A stretch of 64,000 bases of DNA from Scenedesmus sp. ARA3 (taxonomy: Eukaryota; Chlorophyta; Chlorophyceae; Sphaeropleales; Scenedesmaceae): positions 22,418 to 86,417 of the forward strand of contig RWJK01000970.1 in the NCBI GenBank assembly GCA_004335835.1, given 5' to 3'. Below the pieces are notes generated by a model. It worked only from the letters and a program-made list of their open reading frames with translations, had not been told where the DNA came from and made no database searches. This document shows, one piece after another, positions 36,812 through 46,666 of this stretch; position 1 is the stretch's first letter, and each line of letters begins with the position of its first letter. The translations under genes were made by a program, and so were the position numbers.

Positions 36812-39800
36812 ATGGCTGCTAGTAGGGAGCTGATCAAGGAGCACTACAACCAGCATGTAGAAGAGGGAGTAACCACCAAAGAAGTGAGCAGCAGCACAGC
36901 CCTCCTTGCCAAGTCTGCCAAACGTGACATGGCAGCACATATGACATATTTGATGCCTTCCAGGCGCTTGCAAGGAGACGTGAGGGCCCAGCCGCGCCCC
37001 TCAAACAGTACCACAATGAAATCAAGCGCCGGTTGATCTACAGGTGGGCATGCTGCTGCGCACGTAGCAGCCCGCGCCTTGGAGCAGCAGCCACTGCTGA
37101 CAGGCACAGATTGAGTTGGCAACGGTTTGGTGTCAGTCGCACGCTGAGAGCTGCAGCTGCTGCGCGTTTCCTGCAGGTTCGCGTACGGCGCAGAAGCACT
37201 GCTGGACTACGCCTGCGGCCGTGGCGGGGACCTGCAGAAATGGAAGTCAGCACAGGTGCCTTCCACATACTTTGACTCTTTCATACTCAGTCATACAACC
37301 TATCAGTCATTATGTAACAGAACACTGCCAGTGCAGCAGCAGCCTCGGCAGCCGTGAGACAGGGTCGCAGCACAGCAGCGGCACCCGCCTGTGGCACCGC
37401 CAGGAGCAGCTGCTTGCCCACAGCAGCTGTTTGCATGGCAGCCATGCCTCAAACCTGCAATGGCTGAAATGTGCTGCATTGACAGTTTGTTATGTGTGGT
37501 GCCTGGCTGCTGCTGCTGCTGTGGCTGCAGGTGGCCTTTGTCAAGGGCCTGGACTTGTCTCCTAGGGAGGTGGAGGAGGCGCGCAGGCGCTATGGAGAGC
37601 TGCTGCAGAAAGACAGAGGTGCGCAGCTTATAGCGACGCAAACAGTGACAGGCAGCAGGAGCTTGCTTGTTGTCACAATAGCAGCAGCAGCAGCAGCAAC
37701 AGCGACAGCAAGGGTCGATGGTTCGCGACTGCACAAAGAGAGAAGTGGAGTGCACAGCAGACAGCAGCAGCTGCTACAGCGTGTTTGGCGCAGTAGCAGC
37801 TGGGCCACACACAGATGTAGCAGTGGCAATGGAATGCAGCAGCAACTGCTTGTGTTTGCTCTGTGATTGGGCACAGGCCACAGAGGCAAGCGGCAGCAGC
37901 ACAAGCAAGGACGATGCCTCGATTGCAGCAGCTGCAGCAGTGATGACGCTACATAACAACCTGCCTGGTCACACCACCCGCCCTTGTCTGCAAGCCTGCT
38001 GACAGCATCTGACATGCCGCTGCGCATTGTATACTTTGTGCTGCAGGCTGCAGCATGCAGGCGCAGTTTGAGCAGACAGACCAGCTGGGGCTGCAGCTGT
38101 GGCAGGAGGAGCGGCAGTACGATGCAGCCACCTGCATGTTTGCGCTGCACTACTTCTTCGAGCAGGAGGCCACGCTCATGATGCTGATGCAGACAGTGGC
38201 AGCCAACCTCAAGCCGGGTGAGCTGCAGCTGTGCGCTTGGTGCCTGCTGGCCGGCTGGTCACCGCACGCATGCAACTGTTTTGCGCACAAGTAGTTGCGC
38301 TGGTATGGTCTGGTGCAGTGTAACAGCTGCTTTGTCCTGGCGTGCGGCGCCTGCAGCAGCGTTGTCGGTGCTATGCACTGCACGTCTACATGCTGCTTGA
38401 CCATTGCCAGCAATATTGTGTAAGTGCGCTGCTGGCGTGCTGCTCCGTATGTGCTGCTGCATGCTGTACTCACAGGTGAGCAGTCCTGTGAAGAATGCGT
38501 GACGGCATGAATGCCGTAATATTACAGATGACGAGCATGCTGCCCTGTGTGCTGCTTCCTGGTTGCACTTTGCAGGCGGCTACTTCTTCGGCACTGTGCC
38601 TGACGGCAAGCGTGTGAAGGCACACCTGGTGAAGGCAGCGGGGCAGGTGTCCATGGGCCACCTCATGCTCAAGCAGGAGTGGCAGGTGAGCTGTGAGTCT
38701 GAAAAGGGTTGATTGCGGTGGCAGCACGGTGGGTGGTGTGGTCTGCGGGCCACCTCATGCTCAAGCAGAGGAGTGGCAGGTGAGCTGTGAAAAGGGTTGA
38801 TTGCGGTGGCTCCGCGGTGGGGTGGTGTCCATGCGCCACCTTAAGCTCAAGCATGCGTGGCAGGTGAACTGTGAGGTTGAACAGGGTTGAATGCGGTGGC
38901 AGCACGGTGGGGTGGGTGTCTGCGGGTAACCTCATGCTCAAGCAAGAGCAGCAGGTGAGTCTGAATGGATTTAGTTGCGGTGGTAGCACGGTGAGGTGGT
39001 GTCTGCGGGGCCCCTCATGCTCAAGCAGGATTGCCAGGTACGGCAGCAGCCCAGTGGTTGTGTGCAGTGGCATTGCAGTATTTGGTGCGGCTGCTGTGCC
39101 TTACGCGGCAATGGGTCTGCCTGTGGCGCTGCCTCATGTTCAGCTGCAGGGGCAGAGCAGGCAGCAACGCATTCCTCCTGGCATCTCCAGCGTGCACAGT
39201 GCAAACATGCTGCACTGTTGGCATATGCACCGCAGCAGCTCTCCCAATTACTGCATGCTCCCCGCTGTCTCACCCGCAGCAGAGCTTCCCAGCAAGCCTG
39301 CGTGCGTGCCAGCTTGCAGGATCAAGCTGCTCTGTGGTGGCTGCTGCATCTGATGAACACCTCCAGTAGTCTGACACGTCGCACAGGGTTCCTTATCAAT
39401 ATCAAAGCCCTCCTCACATTCTGCCAAGCACTTTGTTTGCACTTTGTCGGCAAAGTCCTGCAGGGCAAGGAGGCGCCGTTTGGCTCGCCGTACATCATGG
39501 AGATCCTGGATACAGTGGTTGCGGGCCACGAGGGCTTCAGCGAGGGCAGCCGCGAGTACCTGGTGTTTGAAAAGGTGCTGCTGTCAGTGGCCAAGAAGTA
39601 CGGCCTGCACCCGGTGAGTGGAAGGGGTACCGCCTCGACCCTGCAGGAGTGTGCGGCAGCACGTTTTGCAGGTAACAGTACAGCATGTTGTTGATAGGTG
39701 TCCTGCAAGCAGCAGCGGCTAAGCTGGGCACACAGGTTCTGATGTGAGCACAGCGCGGTGTTGGAAGAGTGCCGGCGTTAGCTGCTGGACACGCGCAGCC

Positions 39801-40745
39801 TGCACCCAGTCAGGTGGCAGCAAAACTAGCAGCCAACGTGCGAAGCTGCACTGTGCTGGCATCACAATCCGTTGCGCTGCGTGCTGTGCTGTGCTCGCAG
39901 GTGGTCAACTTTGAAGACCCAGCCCTTGACGCGCTGTTTGAGGAGGTGAGCAGGCATGAACTGCTATTTTGTGTGCACTGTTGCGCTGTTTTCCATTTAA
40001 AAAGTGGCCAAAGAGGCTGCATGCTTACCCAGGGACGTCCATCCCAACATGTTGCTTCATCTGCTTGGTCTGACCCTGCTAGAGTACTGTACCGTGCAGC
40101 AGCAGCAATCGCTTCACGGTGGTGGTGAAGGTATTTGATATTAGAAAATGTGGCGCCTGGTGCTTCAATGCCTTTGAAACAGTAATTTTCGAGGTGTTGC
40201 CTGTGTTGCTGTTGCAGGGCGATGCAGGCAAGCCCATGAAGCACTTCCACCCGCAGTACCCAGCTGATGCAGACCCCAGCCTCGCAACAGTGAGCAAACC
40301 ATTACCTGCAGCAGCATGCATGGCAGAGCTTGGGAGTGACAAGTGCGGCCTGCTGCTATTGCATGTGCAGCGCTGGAGGCTGCGCTGTGCCGTCTGCAGT
40401 GGCGTGTATCTGCTGCTGGTGTCACGGCCAGAGGCACACAGTAACCAACAGGACTGCCAATCAGCTTTGCTTGAACCAATGATAGTGTCCAAAACTTGTG
40501 CTGCAACAAACAAAGCAAGCAAGCAAAGGCAACTGACGCATGTGCAATCATACATGTCATGTGCAGGCCTCCAAGCTGTACATGGCCTTCGTGCTGCAGA
40601 AGGTTGACAGCGCGCAGGAGGTGCATGCGCCGCCGCTGCCGCCGCCAGACAAGGGGCGTGGCCCAAACAGCCAGCAGCAGCGCAACCAGCAGCAGCAGCA
40701 GCGGCAGTCGCCACCGCGTGAGCAGCGGCTTGCAGGTGGCGGCCT

Positions 40746-40793
<48 letters not shown>

Positions 40794-42085
40794 AGATGGG
40801 GCGATGGCGTGGCGAGGGGGCGGGAATCGCAAGCGGGTATGTACTCTTTAGTCTGGCAGTAAATGTCACCTGGTTCACATCACTTCAAATTCCCACAACA
40901 CGATCTCGTTGCTTGACTGCAGCGCTGCTTGGTTTTGCTTGTTTTACAGGCTTGAACCCCCTGTGTGCATTGATGCTGTATTATCAGTGGCTAGCATCAG
41001 ACACAGTTCGTCGCGGAACTCCTGCCCGCCATTGACTGTTTCCCATGCCTGCCTGCTTGCCTCCTGCTTTCCTGCAGAATGCGGACTGGGTGCTGCCCTA
41101 CCCAGCACGCCACCTGCCGCCACAGGAGATGCCCTCGGCCTTCCTCAACGTAAAGCACTACCCGGCCCACCTGCACCACCGCGCAGCAAAGGGCCGCTTT
41201 GTTATTCAGCCGCCGCCGCTGCCTACACAATGCGGGCCTGTTCAATATGACGCATTCGGGCGTGAGGTGTACCCCCAGCTGCCAAACGGCGCGTGGATTA
41301 GCAGCTACTATGACGAGCTTAACTACCATGCGCAGCTGCAGCAGCAGCAGCAGCTGGCGGCGGCAGCAGCAGGGCAGGGGCTACCACCACCGCAGCCGCC
41401 ACCGCTGCAGCAGCAGCAGCAGCACTACGGCGGAGGTGGTGGCGTGGTCAGTAGGCAGCAGCAGCCACCTGAGCAGCAGCAGCAGCAGCGGGGCATGCCG
41501 CCGCCAAATGCTGCTGCATACCCAGGGCCGCCTCCACCTGCACAGCCAGCAGCAGCGGCAGATGCTACCGCAGGCTCGGCAGCAGCAGCAGCAGCAGCAG
41601 ATGCGGTGCCGGCTGATGCTGCAGGCGGCGGCAGAGGGCGTGGCAGGGGCCGCGGCAGAAAAGCAGCAGCAGCAGCAGCAGAAGGTGAGGCAGGTGCTGA
41701 TGTGGCGTCACCTACGCGTGGCAGGGGCAGGGGCAGCAGGGGCGGCCGGGCTGCTGGCAGCAAGCGCGCTCGGCAGTCATCCGATGGAGGGTCAGCTGCA
41801 GCAGATGATGCTGGTGGGGATGCTGGCGAACCAGCTGCTGCTGCTGCTGCTGCTGCTGGCGAGGACGAGCAGCAGGAAGCAAAGCGGCCAGCACTACAGC
41901 AGCAGCAGCGCGCAGCAGGTGGCAAGGCTGCTGCTGGTGCAGGCGGCAAGGCAGGGGGCCCGCTGATGCGTGGCGTGGCGCCTGACCCGTTGGGGTACAA
42001 GTCTGCTGCTGCTGTGGAGGTGTCTCAGCTGCCTGGGGAGCTGCTGGAACAGCTGCTGGCGGTGGCGCCGAGATATGTGGAGTAG
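36812..42085 (+). CDS. mRNA cap guanine-N7 methyltransferase with long Q/A/RG tail
   Basis: The enzyme transfers methyl from S-adenosylmethionine to the cap guanine of pre-mRNA in the nucleus. Eleven exons give 714 residues: 36812-36883, 36964-37043, 37177-37255, 37531-37618, 38047-38217, 38576-38685, 39464-39613, 39901-39945, 40218-40289, 40567-40836 and 41078-42085. Family blocks: EHYNQHV at the N-terminus, LKQYHNEIKRRLIYR, SAM-binding LLDYACGRGGDLQKW, FVKGLDLSPREVEEARRRY, CMFALHYFFEQEATL (cap pocket region), LKPGGYFFGTVPDG, PYIMEILDTVV, YLVFEKVL, and SKLYMAFVLQK at the end of the catalytic domain. The remaining 370 residues are an extension: a 15-Gln run, a compact NADWVLPYPARHLPP segment, then Gln/Ala/Pro runs and RGRGRGR motifs that could bind RNA. 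The start is the first in-frame ATG before the EHYN block. Confidence 0.9.
38641..39045 (+). repeat. Five tandem copies of a cap-methyltransferase exon end
   Basis: Units of about 80-90 bp start near 38655, 38747, 38834, 38925 and 39005. Each carries CACCT(C/T)A(T/A)GCTCAAGCA followed by a CAGGT donor-like junction and, in most, GGTTGATTGCGGTGGC or a variant. The first is the true end of exon 6 (encoding GHLMLKQEWQ, donor at 38686). The other four lie in the intron. Confidence 0.9.
40747..40791 (+). repeat. (CAG)15 coding a polyglutamine run
   Basis: Fifteen uninterrupted CAG codons lie in exon 10 of the cap methyltransferase, just after its catalytic domain. Similar shorter CAG/CTG runs occur at about 712-747, 3955-3989, 45102-45138, 60337-60374 and 63858-63892. 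Confidence 0.95.
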
Positions 42086-44722
42086 CAGCTGCAGCAGCAG
42101 CTGAGACCTCCGTTACTTATTGGCAGAGGGAGTGCATCAAGGTGCATGTAAGCCGTCCGGCGGTCTGCTCATATCGTTCGCTTAAGCGCAAGCTTGTGCA
42201 ACGGCTTGCTAGTCAGTGCCAGTGGCGTTGATGATTATCGCCGGGACGTGCTGGCCTTGCTGCGGGTGCACGGCAGCCACGGCAGCCATGGCAGCCAGCC
42301 TGCAGCAGCAGCCGTATGGAAGTGCATCTTATGAGGGCGAGGATCCCGTGATGCATGCTTGCAATTGCCACTGCTGTCTTGAGGCTGCCAGATGTCTTGG
42401 GTGACCCCTATCGTGAGGCGCCGGCGGCATGCGCAGGTGCACTAACCCATTGGCTGCCCACACTGTGCAGCATAGTTTTGTGCGACTGCAGCTGTGGTCG
42501 CATTACCCAATGGCTATTACTGCCTGCTGCTGCTGCAGTGGCTGCCTGCACTCTTCAAGGCAAGTTTTGTGTACAATGTGTTACCGTAACATATGGCAGA
42601 CACGATGCTCTCATCATCATGTTACCCATCAAGCCATACACGATGCTCTCTCGCTTTACTCCGTCACAAAGACCGCCCTTACTAAGGCCCTAGTAGAGCT
42701 CCCGAGGACTCAGCTAGCTGTAAAGATGGACAGTCTGTGCGACGTAGCAACCTACCCCTGTCATCATAATCAAAAACCAACCAACCCACCCTGTGTGCCA
42801 TTCTGGTACTAGCAGCAGCACCTGCACAACCATCATCATCAAGGTCATCACCATACCAAGTTTCAATCAAGCCGCAGCATCAACGCCGCCAGCGCCGCGC
42901 CCCGTTGCAGTGTACATGCGCAATGTGCAACATCGCGAGAACATGCACAATGTTTTTTTGATGGCAGGCACCCAAGGCCAGGCCAGCACCGTGCTGCTGT
43001 GGCACATGCTCGTTCAGCACACCGCTGGACTGCTTACAGCACCAAGACACAGTCCCTCTGTCAGCATGTAGTGCAGGGTTGCAAGCTCTACACCAGAAGT
43101 ATTAGTAGCAGCTGCAGCGGCTGCAGCTAGCTCACGCATGACAACACAACCCCCCATATACTGTAATTTCGCTGAAAGGCAGTTGAGTTAACCCAGAACG
43201 AGTCTGACACCTGCTGGTGCGCATACGGTGCATGCTTGTACTACAAGGTGATATTAGTAACACCACACCGCTGCGCGCTGCTGACTTCGTACACCAACAC
43301 CCTGTGCCTGGGGTGGCAGCAGCAATGCCCAACTTGTTAAGTGTATGCACACACGCCTTGCAGCACTACACATGCATGCAGTGCATGCATCTCATGTAGA
43401 CGATTGCACATAGGTATATATGCAAGTACGCTGTAGACAAAGGGCAGCTGTCGTAGCTGCAAACCATGTAGTAATCGTCAGTGCAACGATGAATGGCGCT
43501 CAGTGTATGATAGACAGCGCAACAAGGCGGTTGAGTACAAGCCGTGATGAAAAAAGCATGCAGGCACATTGTGCCGCTGGCAGGATGCTGCCTGCCTAGC
43601 ATGCCTCTGGAAACCTCAAACGCATGAACCTAACCAGAAGAGCAGCACCGTTCTGATGTGATGCGACCTATTTGCTTTTCTGTTCACCTGCTAACCTCAA
43701 CAGCCACATATGCTGCTAATTGCAGCCATGATCGCATGCTAGGTATCATTGCGACACTTGTCAGGTGCTGACCAAAGCATGCACCCATATCACTCCAACC
43801 TCTGGGGCGTTATAACATAACATGCAGCCAGATCATCTCATCCCCTACGACCCTGCAACATCCGTGCCAAAGTCGCCAAACGTGTGAGTGCAGTCTGCGC
43901 TTCACAGTGGTGCTATTTCAGTTGGTACAGTTGTGCTGCCGTTTGCTGCAAGCAGCAGATAGCTGTTCAACAGATGATGTTGTCCCCAAGCCACCTGTGA
44001 CAGAATCTAACACGATGCGAGGATATCACGTTGCCACGAGCTCCACACCACCAACATGTCATCACAAGGCAACCCAACCATTTAGCCAATCACGCGAATG
44101 TGCCACGCTTGACGAGCAGTCTGTCGCAACTACATGTCAGACAGTCCCTGCTGCAGTGAACAGCCAACGGCACAGCCTAAATATGGTGCAGCTCTGCACT
44201 TGTGTGCGAGCCATGGCACACGGCCCTGCACCTTCTCACACAACAAAACCGATCTGCTGCGTGCCACAGCCGCAGCAAAGCCTGCTGCGCAACATGGAGG
44301 ACTCTATGTAACCATGCGGCCCTCGCTGTGTACTGCGCGTCCACTCCAACCAAACCCCTCGGTGCAGTTTATGCAATGGCAGTGTGTAGACGATCTCATC
44401 AAACATCAAAACGCACATTTGCACGCTGCAGGTGCGCTGGTTGCGCACAAACAGGCTGACAACTGAAACGCATTGCCCTCCTGGTACAGCAGTTGTCACT
44501 TATGAGACAAGGGATTAACATAGCAGCTAAACCACACAGTTGCTACAGCGCAGCAGCGCGCAGCAGCAATCTATGACCCCAAAACAGCCACCCAATACTC
44601 ACGAACCATCCCACCCCAAGCATGCAGTGCTAGAATGCCTAACATGTGTCCCTCCCCCCAAGCAACGACACTCATCACAGACCTACACGTAACACTACGT
44701 TGCCTGCACTGCAGCGCAGCGA
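42086..44722. other. Convergent intergenic interval
   Basis: No gene could be supported in 2.6 kb. A TGTAA poly(A)-type signal at 42147-42151 probably ends the cap methyltransferase transcript. A phrase near 42611 (CATCATGTTACCCATCAAGC) is shared with 17402. The rest is composed of short frames without recognisable motifs. Confidence 0.45.
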
Positions 44723-45100
44723 TCAGGTAGCAGCAGCCAGCTTACCACACTGTGGCACAGCCGCCGCCAGCCCGGCATCCACCACAGCCCACACAAAGCA
44801 GCTGGCAAGGAACAGAGCCAGCATGTGACGCACACCACACCATGCGCTGCCCAGCAGCCCCGTACAACTGAAGGCCTGCTGCTGCTGAAGCCGCTGCTGC
44901 TGCTGCAGGTGCAGCAGCCAAGTGCTGGCGTTGTCAGCGGGGCCTGTTGCTGGTGGTGGTGTGGGTGATGCTGGCATCCCTGCCGCTGCTGCGGCGCTGC
45001 TGCTGCTTTCAGGCGCATTACCAGCAGCCATGCTTGCTGCAAGCTGCTGCAGTTGAAGGTCCATGCTGCTGAGCCGCAGTGAAGGCACGCCAGTTGGTTG

Positions 45101-45139
<39 letters not shown>

Positions 45140-46228
45140 CCTGCTGCTGCTGCCGGCACTCTGCCTGCTGCTGTTGAATTCCATGACTGCTAGGCAGTAC
45201 AGCGGCAGCATGCATGCGAGGCACAGATGGAACCACAGCATCAATGCCAGCTGCGGGCATGGCTGCACCGCAGGCAGCGCAGCACCACAGCCGTCTGTCC
45301 CTGCTAACAGGCCCAGCGCAGTGTTGTACGCTGTGTCCACTGCCCGCTTGACGTCCAATGTAATGCCGTTGATCTGAGGCATGCTGAGGTACGCGACGTG
45401 CTGTGGCAGCAGCGCCAGCGCAGCTGCGGCCTTTGCTGCTGCGAAGGGCGCTGCTATGTCTACCGGTAGCCGCATTGACAGGCAATGCAGCGCCACGTTA
45501 AATGAGGCGCAGCCTGGCGGCGGGTGTTGGAGCAGGCACAACACGCGGCAGGCAGCTGAATCAGCGCAAGGCGATTTCATCTTGGCAGAGCAGCGGAAGA
45601 GTGGCGACTGATGAAAATGGCATGCCTGGATACTTCTGGCCATGTTGTGTGTGTGCAACTCATGCACCTGATGCATCCCGGCAGGTGAACATTGTGCAGA
45701 ATAAGCCCAAACTCTGCGGAGATAAGCATCTGTTGCAAAGTTTGCTCGGCACAACACCAACGCTTGAATATAATCCCAGCTGCATGTAGGATCAGAGCTC
45801 TGCTCACCCGACACGAGGGAGTTCCAGAACACACTGTGGAACTTGCCATTGCCCAGTTGAATTGCCACATTCAGCGCAAAAGCGCGTGGAATGTATGCCA
45901 AGTTGGCTGCAAACTCAATGCTTTGGAGCAGGAGGATGCAGCTTGTTCGGTGCCGGATGTAGAAGGCTGCTGCAGCTGATCCTTTGAGGGTGCTGCAGGC
46001 TTGCAGCAGCAGCGCAGCTACTTCCACCAGCATGAGTTCCAGGATGGTGTTGCGTTCGTGCTGCTGCTCCGCAGAGAACTGCCTTGACAAGTAGACCATG
46101 GAGAGGCAGGTGATGCACATATGAAACAGAGCATTGCCCCTGTCATGCTGCATCAGCAGCAGCTGATGCTGCCTGCTGCTGTGCGGCATGGTGTCCACAG
46201 TCCGATCGAGCGGTCGAGTCATGGTCAT
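44723..46228 (-). CDS. Multi-pass membrane protein, unknown family
   Basis: A single open frame of 501 codons runs from ATG at 46228 to a stop at 44723. I do not recognise the family. Hydrophobic stretches include ILELMLVEVAALLLQACS, LALMLWFHLCLACMLPLYCLA and HMLALFLASCFVWAVVDAGLAAAV, so several membrane helices are likely. A Ser/Ala/Pro/Gln-rich loop of about 100 residues separates the last two. A 252-nt stretch (45556-45807) begins with GTGAGC and ends in TTCAG in the same phase, contains no stop, and has non-globular composition. It is probably an in-frame intron; splicing it would give 417 residues. A GTAAGC donor also precedes the final stop, so the C-terminus may differ. Confidence in a real gene is fair. 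Confidence 0.55.
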
Positions 46229-46666
46229 GGCCGTGCTATAATTGAGGTGGGTTACTTCAAGTGCGTCATCATCCGCGCTTCCATGATCTCCGTTTAGTCG
46301 CGTGGAGCTCGAGCACTGGCCTCAGCCCCATTTCTGTGTTCTTAAGTCTGTTTACAGAGACCGTGTCCAGATACCCGTCGACATCATGCTTGTGATGTAA
46401 CATGCATCCCTGGCGCATCACACGAGTGCTTGTGTGCAGATGTGCCACGTGGCATACAGGGTATCCCTTTCACTTCGGGCATGCAGCCAACATGCCAACG
46501 CACAACCATTCTATGCACAAATTACGTACACACCTTGGAACATTCGCGTGAGCACACGACACCAAGGCCAGGCACAGGCGGCTGCTGTCACCCTACCCAC
46601 AGAAACAACGGACACACAGCCATGCTCAACCACAGCAAGCACGGCTGCCGCAACGTGCACATGTTT
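46229..46666. other. Spacer between unknown membrane protein and WTAP gene
   Basis: This 438 bp spacer lies between the start of the membrane-protein gene and the 3' end of the WTAP gene, both on the minus strand. It should hold the promoter of the former and the 3' untranslated region of the latter. No motif was identified. Confidence 0.35.

Noticed and set aside
41199..42000. Long open frames in other frames and strands over the last exon of the cap methyltransferase
   Set aside because: Triplet repeats leave all frames open; the frame in phase with the methyltransferase exons is preferred.
43907..44311. A 134-codon plus-strand open frame in the spacer at 42-44.7 kb
   Set aside because: Composition resembles random translation, with no splice-consistent extension and no family motif.
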